Below the pieces are notes generated by a model. The model was not told the DNA's origin and searched no databases. It worked only from the letters and a program-made list of their open reading frames with translations. A stretch of DNA of 64,000 bases from FEN-1279 sp964501535 (GTDB taxonomy: Bacteria > Bacteroidota > Ignavibacteria > Tepidaquicellales > Tepidaquicellaceae): the NCBI GenBank assembly GCA_964501535.1, contig CAZCSV010000004.1, positions 186,001 to 250,000 of the forward strand. The letters are read 5' to 3'. Below, piece after piece: positions 16,431-25,608 of this stretch (the stretch's first letter is position 1; each line of letters opens with the position of its first letter). The position numbers and the translations under genes are program-made.

Positions 16431-18659
16431 TTATTTCAGCAGAACCATTTTTCTAATATCGGAAAAATCTTCTACGATTATTTTATAAAAATACACACCC
16501 GATGCAAGCACGGTTCCCTTTCCATATAGGCTTGGGTCGAAATCTATTTTATACACTCCGGGGCTTAATTTTTCGTTTACCAGCGTTGCGACTTCACGTC
16601 CAAGAATATCAAAGACGGAAAGCTTAACGTATGATTTTTCGCTTTTCGAGTTCGGGGGCACATTGAATTTAATTATTGTTACGGGATTAAACGGGTTTGG
16701 GTAGTTCTGGTACAGCAGGAAATTTTCGGGCAGTTTTGTTTCTATTTTTTTAACGCCGATTAAGTTTGTATCCCCGCCCGATATTGTCTTGTAAATTGTT
16801 CCAGTGCTGCCGACAATCCATCCTGTCAAATTCGACGTGAAGAACAAAGAAAAATTTACGGTTGAATAGCCTTTTGACTGGTCGAACCAGTTATCACCTC
16901 CGTTTGTAGTTTTCACAGTTTTAGCTCCGCCGATAGCCCAACCGGTCTGCGGGGAAGCGAAAAACAATTCTTCGAAGTTGAGTGTTCCAAGATTCGGGAC
17001 TCCGCCTGTCTGAGCGAACCAGTTTATCCCGCCGTTAGTTGTTTTTAGTATGGTTCTAATCCATCCCGAAATCCAGCCTGTTTGGGAGTTTATAAATTGG
17101 ACGGAAGTCAGGTATATATTTGTGGTTCCCGTTGGTTGCAGATTCCAGTTCGTTCCGCCGTTTGTCGTTTTGAGCAGTTTATCGTACCAGCCTACCGAAT
17201 ATCCCGTGCTTGAAGAAGTAAAATATATCGATTCAAGCGAGGCGGTATCGAGGGCTACGTTATATTGAGTAACCCAGTTATCCCCGCCGTTTATTGTTTT
17301 TATGATTAAACCTGTTCTTGGCGGAGTGCTTTTATAACCTGCAATCCAGCCGGTATCGGGTGAAGTAAAGAAGACGGATTTAAAATTATAATTATAGGTT
17401 TTGTATTTGCTAATCCAGTTCGCACCACCATTTGTGGTTTTAATCAGCCAGCTCGTATCGCCGACAATATTTTTTCCGATACCCCAGCCTGTTTGTTCGG
17501 AAATAAAGAACAGGTTATTGAAATGGACATTAGCGGGGGAGACCTGATTAGTCCAGTTATTTCCGCCATTGGTAGTTTTCACTATGGTTGAATTATTTCC
17601 TGCCACCCAGCCTGTTTCGGAATCAATAAACTTGGCAGTATAGAGCGAATAAGTAAATCCGCTTGTAAGTCCGGTGAACGTGGAGCCGCCGTCCGTAGTC
17701 TTAAAAGCTTTCCCTTCGTATCCAGCAACGATTCCTGTATTTGAATTAATGAAATTCACCGTTCTCAGGTTAGTGGAATACGGGACAGAGAGAAAGTTCC
17801 AGTTATTACCTCCGTTAGTTGTTTTTAAAATTACACAGCCGTCGTTTCCACCGACCGCATATCCGGTATCGAGTGAGGGAAAAAACACAGAGGTAAATCC
17901 GGAAATAGAGCCGGTAGTGAGGGTAGTCCAGGTTGTTCCTCCGTCAGTCGATTTAATGATTTTACCGCCTTCGCCTGCCGCCCATCCCGTATTTTCATTT
18001 TTAAAGAAGACGGAATTCAGCGGCATCGAAACGCCGCAGGGATACGGAGTCCAGTTATTTCCGCCGTTGGTAGTTTTCAGTATGTTACCCGACAGCAAGG
18101 CGCCGCATATCCATCCGTTATTTTCGGAAACGAAATTAACAGACATCAGTGTTGCGGTACCGCCTCCGGTTTGCTGTACCCAAGTTGTTCCACCGTCGGT
18201 AGTTTTAATAATTTTTCCGCCCGAGCCGACTGCATATCCTGTCTGAAGAGAAGGAAAGAATATCGAGCCCAAATCCGTAGTAATACCCGTCGGTGAATCC
18301 AGCCAGTTGTTACCGCCGTTAGTTGTCTTATAGATTTTTCCGGCTGAACCGCAAAGAAAACCGGTATTTTCATTAAGAAAGGACAGGGCAATAAACGAAG
18401 TTGTATTCGGATAATTCCAGCAGGGAATATTATAGGTAAAAACAGTCCAGTTTATACCGCCGTTGGTTGTTTTTATTATGCTCCTCCCTCCGCCACAAGC
18501 ATAGATAATGTTTGGTGAAATCATTTGGGCTTTATAAATCGGGTCTGCAAGAGGATACGGATTCAGCAGGAACCATCCGCTTTGCGGAAAGGAAGTATTA
18601 CAATTAATTATACACCAGAACAGTATGAAAGCTGAATTGTAAAAACTTTTTACATTCAT
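16431..18659 (-). CDS. Secreted T9SS cargo with about 14 YCF48/BNR-type repeats
   Basis: 742 residues. A signal peptide (hydrophobic to about residue 25, ...NCNTSFPQ) is followed by some 14 repeats of ~45 residues, each ending in KTTNGGxNW-like text and each with a GWIxG-like strand: a beta-propeller of the photosystem-II-stability-factor (YCF48)/sialidase BNR kind. The last repeat is degenerate. The C-terminal ~85 residues are a T9SS sorting domain: LYQNYPNPFNPVT, LSVFDILGREVATLVN, GVYFYKIIV and a final MVLLK. It is expected to be exported, cleaved and attached or released at the surface. Ligand unknown. A second member of the family is at 39747. Confidence 0.9.
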   Translation of the reverse strand: MNVKSFYNSAFILFWCIINCNTSFPQSGWFLLNPYPLADPIYKAQMISPNIIYACGGGRSIIKTTNGGINWTVFTYNIPCWNYPNTTSFIALSFLNENTGFLCGSAGKIYKTTNGGNNWLDSPTGITTDLGSIFFPSLQTGYAVGSGGKIIKTTDGGTTWVQQTGGGTATLMSVNFVSENNGWICGALLSGNILKTTNGGNNWTPYPCGVSMPLNSVFFKNENTGWAAGEGGKIIKSTDGGTTWTTLTTGSISGFTSVFFPSLDTGYAVGGNDGCVILKTTNGGNNWNFLSVPYSTNLRTVNFINSNTGIVAGYEGKAFKTTDGGSTFTGLTSGFTYSLYTAKFIDSETGWVAGNNSTIVKTTNGGNNWTNQVSPANVHFNNLFFISEQTGWGIGKNIVGDTSWLIKTTNGGANWISKYKTYNYNFKSVFFTSPDTGWIAGYKSTPPRTGLIIKTINGGDNWVTQYNVALDTASLESIYFTSSSTGYSVGWYDKLLKTTNGGTNWNLQPTGTTNIYLTSVQFINSQTGWISGWIRTILKTTNGGINWFAQTGGVPNLGTLNFEELFFASPQTGWAIGGAKTVKTTNGGDNWFDQSKGYSTVNFSLFFTSNLTGWIVGSTGTIYKTISGGDTNLIGVKKIETKLPENFLLYQNYPNPFNPVTIIKFNVPPNSKSEKSYVKLSVFDILGREVATLVNEKLSPGVYKIDFDPSLYGKGTVLASGVYFYKIIVEDFSDIRKMVLLK

Positions 18660-18704
18660 ATGAAATCCTCCTGATTATAAATGTAATATAATTTTTATTG
18701 AAAA

Positions 18705-18736
18705 CACAAAAAAGCCAAAATATTAAATGAGGCTTT
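18705..18736 (-). terminator. Intrinsic terminator downstream of the alpha/beta hydrolase
   Basis: On the minus strand AAAGCC and GGCTTT (18731-18736 and 18711-18716) pair around a 14-base loop and are followed by a T-run. The first arm overlaps the stop codon of the gene ending at 18735. It would separate the hydrolase operon from the T9SS gene downstream. Confidence 0.65.
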
Positions 18737-19568
18737 ATTTAGCCCAATCGATAATTTCGGAAATTACTTTTTCGAGATTTTCGTTTGTCCCTTTAAATGG
18801 ATGCCCGGCGCCGAAAGTATGACCGGTATTTTCGTATAAGACAAGTTTTGATTTAGACTTATCCGACAGAGAGTACAGGGTTCCGGCATCCGAGTAGTCG
18901 ACCGCAAGGTCTTGTTTTCCGTGAATAATGAGAACGGGTACGGAAATTTTTTTCATTGCTTTCCGGATATCGAGTCTGTCGTAATTTTTTTCGATATCCT
19001 CTATGAACAAATAATTCATTCTCATCAGCTGTTTTGTTCTCGTATTGAGAACTTCGAGATAGCCCTCATCTTTCCATTTTCTTTTTCTTTCATCCGAGTA
19101 TCTGTTAAACTCGGCAACGGAGGCGAGAGTAATAAGTTTTTTTATTCTTTTATCCCCGGATGTTTTGAGTATTGCAATTCCGCCACCTCTGGAATGACCC
19201 GCAAGAGTAATTTCGTCGGGGTTGAAGTTGAGAGAATCAATATTTTCAAACAGGAAGTCGATAACATCTTCGAGGTCATCGAGTTCGCGGGAAAAAGTAT
19301 TTTCCGCAAACAAATCCAGCCGGGTAAAATCAACCGGATTTTCCGTTGAATTATCCATTCCGTTAAGCGAGAAGTTAAAGCTGACGGTAAATATATTTTC
19401 CGAAGAAATTTTATCCAGCATATAGGGAAAGCTTCCCCAGTCTTTGAAGCCTTTGAACCCGTGGCAAAAAATCAGAGCGGGGATACGGGAATCAACATTT
19501 TCCGGGAATCTGATATCAATAGAAATTGGATATCCGTGCCTGTTTTGAATTTTAATATTTCTTAGCAT
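18735..19568 (-). CDS. Alpha/beta hydrolase (dienelactone-hydrolase-like)
   Basis: 277 residues. The oxyanion-hole segment is FCHGFKGFKDW, the nucleophile elbow GHSRGG places the catalytic serine at S126, the acid is probably in HGKQDLAVDYSD, and the histidine in ENTGHTFGAGH. No signal peptide is evident, so it is probably cytoplasmic. The family covers esterases, dienelactone hydrolases and acyl-transfer enzymes; the substrate cannot be told. It starts one base before the end of the DUF4097 gene upstream and is probably translated from the same message. Confidence 0.85.
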   Translation of the reverse strand: MLRNIKIQNRHGYPISIDIRFPENVDSRIPALIFCHGFKGFKDWGSFPYMLDKISSENIFTVSFNFSLNGMDNSTENPVDFTRLDLFAENTFSRELDDLEDVIDFLFENIDSLNFNPDEITLAGHSRGGGIAILKTSGDKRIKKLITLASVAEFNRYSDERKRKWKDEGYLEVLNTRTKQLMRMNYLFIEDIEKNYDRLDIRKAMKKISVPVLIIHGKQDLAVDYSDAGTLYSLSDKSKSKLVLYENTGHTFGAGHPFKGTNENLEKVISEIIDWAK

Positions 19569-19569
19569 C

Positions 19570-20415
19570 TTATTTTACGATAGAAATCTTGCCGCCCGAT
19601 GTTGTGCATTTAACAATATTACCGCCGCCGTTTATGATACCGTTTAATTTTTGACCCGAATAATCTTTTTCAACAAGAACGGAGAAATCGGTTTTGATTT
19701 CACCGGCTGTTGTTTTAGCATCGAGCAAAGCTTTAAAGGTTTCGGGCAGAATGAGTTTAATATCGCCGCCGGTTGTATTAAGTGTCATTCCCATATTGTT
19801 ATTTCCCGAATATTTGACTTTAATATCGCCTCCTGAGGTAACTGCTTTCACCTCTCCTTCGGAGCCATCGAGGTTAATATCGCCTCCGGTTGTGACAGCG
19901 TTCATATTTCCCTTGAACGTAGAAACTTTGATATTGCCGCCTGTAGTTTTTATCAAGGATTCCCCCGTGATTTCGGAAATATTAATATCTCCGCCGGTAG
20001 TTTCAAAATTAATATTGCCTTTGAGGTATCCGAGTTTAATATCGCCGCTTAATGTTTTAACATTTGCGTTAAAATATTTGGGAACGTTAACTTCAATATA
20101 CAATTCAATGCCTGTTCTGACCGCTTCATTTTTCAGATTGGTTGTAACGGTGATATTTCCGTCTTTATTTTCGAGGTTAAAGTCAACGGATTTAAGGGCT
20201 TCCTGGTTTCCGCCGATAACCACGTTAACGAGTTGTTTATCCCATGTTTTTACGGTAACGTTTCCTGTGAAAGTATTTATGTCAATATTTTTAAAGTTTG
20301 ACGATTCGAAGGTTCTTTCGATCAGGGTAAAGTCGTCGGCGACGGAGATACTTACGCTTGTCAGAAATAACAAAAACAACGAGCAAAAAAATTTTATCGC
20401 TTCAGCTTTTTTCAT
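19570..20415 (-). CDS. DUF4097-type beta-strand repeat protein, exported
   Basis: 281 residues. The signal peptide runs to about residue 26 (FLLFLTSVSISVADD). The rest consists of short beta-strand repeats of roughly 18-20 residues with TTGGDI and similar turns (GGDINISEI, GGNIKVSTF, GGDINLDGS, GGDIKVKYS, GGDIKLIL), the pattern of DUF4097/DUF2807 putative adhesins that fold as a parallel beta solenoid. It lies between a PorD-like gene and the hydrolase on the reverse strand. It is probably periplasmic or surface-associated; function unknown. Confidence 0.85.
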   Translation of the reverse strand: MKKAEAIKFFCSLFLLFLTSVSISVADDFTLIERTFESSNFKNIDINTFTGNVTVKTWDKQLVNVVIGGNQEALKSVDFNLENKDGNITVTTNLKNEAVRTGIELYIEVNVPKYFNANVKTLSGDIKLGYLKGNINFETTGGDINISEITGESLIKTTGGNIKVSTFKGNMNAVTTGGDINLDGSEGEVKAVTSGGDIKVKYSGNNNMGMTLNTTGGDIKLILPETFKALLDAKTTAGEIKTDFSVLVEKDYSGQKLNGIINGGGNIVKCTTSGGKISIVK

Positions 20416-20458
20416 TTAAAAACTCCTTGTTAATTTTTATTATTGAATATATTTAGTT

Positions 20459-21409
20459 TTATTTAGCTTTCTTTTTTGCTTCTTCATAAATTCTCTGATG
20501 GGACGGGTCAATTAAAATGAGCTGGTCATAGACTCTCTTATCTCCGTAGTTCAGAAACAAATCGGCAATTTCGGCATTTTTTGTGTCGAAGAACAGGTCG
20601 ATATTATAAGCTTTTACCTCTTTCTTTTTTATATTACCGATTTTTTTCAGGGCATTAAGAATTATTTTATGAGCGTTTTTCGAGAATCCCATTGAATCCA
20701 GACCGAACCAGTGGTATTCGAAAAAAGCGTTTCTGAAATCTTCGTATCTCGGGTTAAGCAGTTCCTGAACGAGCTGAAGTCTGGAGGGTTTTGAGCCGCC
20801 CCCCGTTTCTGTCCATCCGTTTCTATCCGACATAGGTTTATTACAGATGTCGAGAGCTTTCTGGAAATAAACACTTTTATTTTTGGAATCATCTTTCGGG
20901 AAAAAAGAGTCCTGGTCATATCCGAGCATCATATAAGCATAATAATCGAGCAGACTTAACAGCGGGTCAAACCTCAAATCGTTTTTGATAAACTGCATTG
21001 ACTTATTATAGGTAAAGGCACATCTTTCATCGAGAATTTTGAAAAGAGTCGTATATTTCGGATTCTGTTTTTTGTCGAACTTATCGATTATTCTCTGGCT
21101 TGCGACCAAGATCTGGACATCATAATTATCGCCGCTGGCCCCTTTGAAGTTGAACTGAATTACGGCTTTGATTTTATAAAGTTCTGCTCCCGGCATATTT
21201 GTCTCGTTAAAATAGCTGTTCTCATAGAATCTGTTTCTGTTATAATATTCTTCGACCTGTTGTTTGAACGTACTGACTCTGTCTTTTGCATCGGCGGACA
21301 AAGCGTCGATATTCATAACAACCTGGACATCGAAATCCTGAGTGTATGAAAGCGCAGAAAAACAGAGGAAAAACAGCAAATTCAGATTAAATGCAATTTT
21401 AAAATTCAT
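20459..21409 (-). CDS. PorD-like (DUF4835) T9SS-associated protein
   Basis: 316 residues with a cleavable signal (LLFFLCFSALSYTQ). The mature protein starts with FDVQVVMNIDAL and contains the DUF4835 features: an N-terminal beta domain with KAVIQFNFKG, then YYAYMMLGYDQDSFFP, LVQELLNPRYEDFRNAFFEYHWFGLD, and a helical C-terminus. DUF4835 proteins are called PorD and are associated with T9SS gliding/secretion machinery in Bacteroidota. It is divergent from a PorV/PorQ-like gene 69 bases away, and two T9SS cargo genes are in this window, all agreeing with an active system. Precise molecular role is not established. Confidence 0.8.
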   Translation of the reverse strand: MNFKIAFNLNLLFFLCFSALSYTQDFDVQVVMNIDALSADAKDRVSTFKQQVEEYYNRNRFYENSYFNETNMPGAELYKIKAVIQFNFKGASGDNYDVQILVASQRIIDKFDKKQNPKYTTLFKILDERCAFTYNKSMQFIKNDLRFDPLLSLLDYYAYMMLGYDQDSFFPKDDSKNKSVYFQKALDICNKPMSDRNGWTETGGGSKPSRLQLVQELLNPRYEDFRNAFFEYHWFGLDSMGFSKNAHKIILNALKKIGNIKKKEVKAYNIDLFFDTKNAEIADLFLNYGDKRVYDQLILIDPSHQRIYEEAKKKAK

Positions 21410-21478
21410 TTTGGTTCTTATTTATTTATTTCTAATTAAATTTTGAATACTTATTTTTAATAATCAATTCAATATTGC

Positions 21479-22378
21479 GTGAATTATAATTTTTTACATA
21501 ATCACCTTTTTTGGTGTTTTATTGTGTTTATTGTATTTTTTGAGATAAAAACCGGAAAGGCGCAGTTTGAAAATACGGATTTAGGGGCGAGGGCAGTTGG
21601 TTTGAACGGTGCATTTACGTCGGTTTCGGATAATTCCCTGTCAATTTTTTACAATCCGTCCGGACTGGGACAGATGAAGTACAGAGATTTTTCTGTTTTC
21701 TATAACCCTGCTCCGTTTGGTTTAACCGAGCTTTCGACCGCAGCGTTCACGTATGCGGAGCCTCTTAAGTACGGTACGATTGGTGCGGGGATGAGGACAT
21801 ACGGTTTTGATTTATACAGAGAGACAAATATATTGTTATCGTACGGGAACGATTACAAGAACAGAATATTTTACGGTGCGAATTTTAATTTTTACAATTT
21901 AAATATTCAGAATTACGGCTCCGCTTCTTCGATTGGAATAGATATAGGGGCGATGGCATATATAAACAAATTTTTACGGTGGGGATTTTTCGGAAAGAAC
22001 ATAACCGGTTCGACCATAGGGGAGTCGAAGGAAAAGATTGCCCAGATATACAGGACAGGAATAAATTATAAACCTCTTAACGAGGTGAACTTAATACTCG
22101 AAGCCGAGAAAGACGTAAAATATCCGATATCCATCCGCGGAGGTTTTGAGTATTTATTATTCGATTACCTTGATTTGAGGGCCGGTGTGGGCAGTGAGCC
22201 GACATCTTTCACGGGCGGAATAGGAATAAATTATGATATTTTTCAGCTTGATTATGCGCTGTATAAATCACAGGATTTGGGGATTACGCATCAGGGTTCA
22301 TTAACGGTGAACTTCGGAGGCAGCAGGGGAAGAGCGGAAACTAAGGAGCAACTCAGAAGGGCATTTGGAGAAAAGTAA
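21479..22378 (+). CDS. PorV/PorQ-family outer membrane protein
   Basis: 299 residues starting with GTG at 21479; the signal peptide (CFIVFIVFFEIKTGKAQ) directly follows, which supports that start. The mature part begins ENTDLGARAVGLNGAFTSVSDNSLSIFYNPSGLGQM, the typical opening of PorV/PorQ/UPF0164 beta-barrel proteins of the FadL type. PorV shuttles T9SS cargo from the translocon to the attachment complex; members of this family are numerous in Ignavibacteria and many are of unknown role, so PorV itself is not certain. It is divergent from the PorD-like gene. Confidence 0.82.
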   Translation: MNYNFLHNHLFWCFIVFIVFFEIKTGKAQFENTDLGARAVGLNGAFTSVSDNSLSIFYNPSGLGQMKYRDFSVFYNPAPFGLTELSTAAFTYAEPLKYGTIGAGMRTYGFDLYRETNILLSYGNDYKNRIFYGANFNFYNLNIQNYGSASSIGIDIGAMAYINKFLRWGFFGKNITGSTIGESKEKIAQIYRTGINYKPLNEVNLILEAEKDVKYPISIRGGFEYLLFDYLDLRAGVGSEPTSFTGGIGINYDIFQLDYALYKSQDLGITHQGSLTVNFGGSRGRAETKEQLRRAFGEK

Positions 22379-22455
22379 TTTTATCTCAGGTTATTTTATC
22401 AAATGATTTTGAAAGTTTTTTGTTTAAAAAAGAAACACAAAAGAAAAGCAGCGAC

Positions 22456-23391
22456 ATGAAGTATCTTATAATAGGTGAACCCTGCGTGGATATGATACAC
22501 GAAGCAGACGGAAAAATAATATACAGTTACGGAGGAATATTATATTCAATTATTTCCTTAGCCGTACTGACCGGAGAAGGTGACACGGTTCAGCCCGTAA
22601 TGAATCTTGGAAGCGATGAATACGATAACATAACAAATTTATTAAAAAAGTATTCAAATATAAATTTGGATGGGATTTTCAGGGTTCCTCATCCTACAAG
22701 AAAAGTTAACCTGTATTACAACATGTATAATTCGGGTAATCTTGCAAGGATGGAGACTTCCACTAAACCAACTTACACTATTGATTATGAATCCATAGAA
22801 AAATTTTTACCGGATACAGATGCAATTTTGATTAACATGATTTCGGGTGTAGATATTACGCTTGATACTTTGAAGAAAATAAGGGAAAGTTTCAACGGAT
22901 TTATGCACATCGATATACACAATCTTGTTATGAAAACAAATCCCGATGGGTCGAGAGAGCATACAAACCTGAAAGGGTGGAGGGAATGGTGCTCGAACAC
23001 CGATACCGTGCAAATGAACGAATTTGAGATTGCCATATTATCGCGGGAGAAGAAGACTGAATACGAAATTGCGGAAGAGATTATGATTAATATGAATAGC
23101 GGCGTAAAAGGGATTATTGTTACACGCGGCAAAAACGGAGTAAGCGGATTCAATAAAAAGGAAAAATCTTTTAACGGAAAGATATATTATGACCTTGACA
23201 GGGAGGACATAAATGCGATAGAAAGTCCTCGTTTTGTAGACAGTACCGGATGCGGTGATGTATTTGCTTCATCGTTCACTTTGGATTTTTCGAGGGACGG
23301 TAATTTCAGGAAGAGTTTACTTTATTCAACGAGAATTGCATCATTTAACACCACGCTGGCAGGAATTGACGAATTACATAAATTAAAATAA
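22456..23391 (+). CDS. PfkB-family carbohydrate/nucleoside kinase
   Basis: 311 residues from ATG at 22456 (MKYLIIGEPCVD). An in-frame TTG at 22420 would add 12 lysine-rich residues not expected for the family, so the ATG is preferred. The C-terminal signature DSTGCGDVFASSF carries the catalytic aspartate of PfkB kinases, and ITRGKNG/VSGF precedes it. The substrate (ribose, ketose, nucleoside or other) cannot be told. The following rhamnose-reductase-like gene starts 1 base after its stop, so the two are co-transcribed. Confidence 0.85.
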   Translation: MKYLIIGEPCVDMIHEADGKIIYSYGGILYSIISLAVLTGEGDTVQPVMNLGSDEYDNITNLLKKYSNINLDGIFRVPHPTRKVNLYYNMYNSGNLARMETSTKPTYTIDYESIEKFLPDTDAILINMISGVDITLDTLKKIRESFNGFMHIDIHNLVMKTNPDGSREHTNLKGWREWCSNTDTVQMNEFEIAILSREKKTEYEIAEEIMINMNSGVKGIIVTRGKNGVSGFNKKEKSFNGKIYYDLDREDINAIESPRFVDSTGCGDVFASSFTLDFSRDGNFRKSLLYSTRIASFNTTLAGIDELHKLK

Positions 23392-23392
23392 T

Positions 23393-24292
23393 TTGGCAGA
23401 TAAAATATTAATAACCGGAGCGAACGGATTGCTCGGGCAGGCGGTAATGCATATATTTACACGCGAGTCCGATTTTGAGCTTATACAGAGCTCGGTAGAG
23501 GAAAAGCCTTTTGTGTCGTTGAACACGGAATATCTGAGGCTTGACATAACAAACAAGGAAGAGGTAAAGAATGCGGTGAGGAAATATATGCCAAAGGTGA
23601 TTGTAAACTGTGCCGCCTTTACAGATGTAGACAAATGTGAAACGGAGAGGGAACTAAGCTGGAGGCTGAATGTAGACGCGGTCAAGAATCTTATAATAGC
23701 GTCGAGGATAAACGATGCAAAAATAATTCACTATTCAACGGATTACGTTTTTGACGGCAGGCACGGACCTTATGACGAAAAGGCAACGCCGAACCCGATT
23801 TCATTTTACGGAAGGACCAAGCTTGCGAGCGAAAACGCACTAATGACAAGCGGTGCAGACTATGCAATTGTCAGAACGATGGTTTTATACGGACTTGGAG
23901 TGAATGTTAAACCGAATTTTGCTTTATGGATGATTAACAAATTGAAAAACAAGGAACCGATTAATATAGTGGATGATATGTTCGGGAACAGCACTATATC
24001 CGACGACCTGGCATACGGTTCATTAAAATTGATAGAAAAAAACTGCAGGGGAATTTACAACATTGCGGGAAGAGACATAGAGTCGAGGTATGATTTCACG
24101 ATGAAACTCTGTGAAATATTTAAATTTGATAAAATACTTGTGGCGAAAATCAAGACTAAGGATTTGAATCAGCCGGCACCGAGACCTTTGAATTCGGGTT
24201 TGATAACGTTAAAAGTGGAGACGGAGCTTGGATTCAAGCCGATGGATACAATAGAAGCATTGAGATTTTTGAAATATCAACTGGGATATTAA
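23393..24292 (+). CDS. dTDP-4-dehydrorhamnose-reductase-like sugar-nucleotide reductase
   Basis: 299 residues from a TTG start at 23393, immediately after the kinase stop; no closer ATG fits the conserved N-terminus. The NAD(P)-binding motif GANGLLGQ, the segment VNCAAFTDVDKCE, and HYSTDYVFDG followed by YGRTKLASE are the RmlD/extended short-chain dehydrogenase pattern. It probably reduces a dTDP- or other nucleotide-linked 4-keto sugar, or acts as a methionine adenosyltransferase-beta-like homologue. No rmlA, rmlB or rmlC gene is near, so dTDP-rhamnose synthesis is not shown here. Confidence 0.82.
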   Translation: MADKILITGANGLLGQAVMHIFTRESDFELIQSSVEEKPFVSLNTEYLRLDITNKEEVKNAVRKYMPKVIVNCAAFTDVDKCETERELSWRLNVDAVKNLIIASRINDAKIIHYSTDYVFDGRHGPYDEKATPNPISFYGRTKLASENALMTSGADYAIVRTMVLYGLGVNVKPNFALWMINKLKNKEPINIVDDMFGNSTISDDLAYGSLKLIEKNCRGIYNIAGRDIESRYDFTMKLCEIFKFDKILVAKIKTKDLNQPAPRPLNSGLITLKVETELGFKPMDTIEALRFLKYQLGY

Positions 24293-24304
24293 TTAAAATA
24301 AATT

Positions 24305-25579
24305 ATGTTAGACATAAAACTAATTCGCGAGAATCCCGACTATGTCAGGAATAAACTGAAAGACAGGAACGAAGACGATACTGTGATATTGAAATTACAG
24401 GAGATTGATAAAAAGCGTCTCGAGATAATTAAAAAAGCAGAGACTTTGAAAGAGCTGAGAAACAAAGTATCTGATGAAATAGGAGTGATGAAAAAAAACA
24501 AGCAGAATGCCGACGACAAAATTGGAGAGATGAAAAAGGTATCGGATGAAATCAAACAATTTGACGAGGAGCTCCGCAGAGTTGACGAAGAAATAGAAAA
24601 GGAGCTTTATTACGTTCCCGCTCTTCCCGCGGATAGCGTGCCTTACGGTAAATCTGCTGATGATAACTTCGAGAAAATCGTATGCGGGGAAAAACTGAGT
24701 TTCGATTTCAAGATAAAAGACCACGTAGAGCTTGGCAAAATGCTCGATATACTCGACTTCGAGCGCGGAACGAAAATATCAGGCAGCGGATTTCCTCTTT
24801 ATAAAGGTAAAGGCGCAACTCTCGAACGTGCGTTAATAAACTATATGCTCGATACTCATCTTGCAAACGGATACAGGGAAGTTATGACACCCGTCTTGGT
24901 AAGCAGGGAGTCTATGGAAGCGGCGGAGAAAGTTCCTAAATTCGAAGAGGATATGTACCGCACGGAACCCGATGATTTGTTTGCAATCCCAACGGCAGAA
25001 GTCCCGATAATAAATATTCACCGCGATGAAATTTTCAAGCAGGATGAACTGCCGCTTAAATACTGCGGTTTCACGAATTGCTTCCGTCGCGAAGCGGGAA
25101 GCTACGGAAAAGATACAAAAGGATTTCTTCGGGTTCACCAGTTTAATAAAGTGGAATTAGTAAACTTCTGCCAGCCCGAACATTCGTATGAGGAAATGGA
25201 AAAAATGGTACTCGATGCACGCAGAATTCTCGACGGATTGAAAGTTCACTACCGCATAATCGAACTATGTACAGGAGACATTGGTTTTTCCGCAAGCAAA
25301 TGTTATGATATTGAAACCTGGTCTTATGCAGAGGATAAATGGCTGGAGGCTTCGTCTGTAAGCAACTGCACCGATTTCCAGTCACGCAGAGCGAAAATCA
25401 GGTATAAGAAAATCCTCGAAGGCGGAAAAACAAAAACCGAACTCGTTCATATTCTAAACGGCTCGGGACTTGCAACTTCGCGACTGATGGTTTCCATACT
25501 CGAATCCAACCAGACAAAAGACGGTAATATTATCGTTCCTGAAGTGCTGAGGGAATATACGGGATTCGATTTGATATAG
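24305..25579 (+). CDS. serS: Seryl-tRNA synthetase
   Basis: 424 residues, normal for bacterial SerRS. Residues ~25-100 are the antiparallel coiled-coil arm (charged, KKRLEIIKKAETLKELRNK...), followed by the class II catalytic core with motif 2 CFRREAGSYGKDTKGFLRVHQF and motif 3 LNGSGLATSRLMVSILE. It aminoacylates tRNA-Ser and tRNA-Sec. It lies 13 bases after the sugar-nucleotide reductase gene and is followed by a terminator overlapping the convergent nuoJ gene. Confidence 0.97.
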   Translation: MLDIKLIRENPDYVRNKLKDRNEDDTVILKLQEIDKKRLEIIKKAETLKELRNKVSDEIGVMKKNKQNADDKIGEMKKVSDEIKQFDEELRRVDEEIEKELYYVPALPADSVPYGKSADDNFEKIVCGEKLSFDFKIKDHVELGKMLDILDFERGTKISGSGFPLYKGKGATLERALINYMLDTHLANGYREVMTPVLVSRESMEAAEKVPKFEEDMYRTEPDDLFAIPTAEVPIINIHRDEIFKQDELPLKYCGFTNCFRREAGSYGKDTKGFLRVHQFNKVELVNFCQPEHSYEEMEKMVLDARRILDGLKVHYRIIELCTGDIGFSASKCYDIETWSYAEDKWLEASSVSNCTDFQSRRAKIRYKKILEGGKTKTELVHILNGSGLATSRLMVSILESNQTKDGNIIVPEVLREYTGFDLI

Positions 25580-25608
25580 AATATAAAAAAATTCTATTCA
25601 AATTTTTT
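25570..25608 (+). terminator. Intrinsic terminator of serS embedded in the 3' end of nuoJ
   Basis: Two stacked stems, TTTGA/TCAAA (25570-25574 with 25598-25602) and TAGAAT/ATTCTA (25577-25582 with 25591-25596), with a small internal bulge and six T at 25603-25608. The right half is also the last codons of the reverse-strand nuoJ gene. Confidence 0.6.

Noticed and set aside
17674..18246. 190-residue open frame opposite the YCF48-repeat gene
   Set aside because: It is the antisense shadow of the repeats, with repeated PPLVVFK-like text from TTNGG codons and no initiation context.
19694..20419. 241-residue open frame opposite the DUF4097 gene
   Set aside because: Mirror of repetitive GGDI codons; hydrophobic repeat text is an artefact and the reverse gene has a clear signal peptide.
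22420..22455. Upstream TTG start of the PfkB kinase
   Set aside because: Adds a lysine-rich stretch not part of the family; ATG at 22456 begins with the conserved strand.
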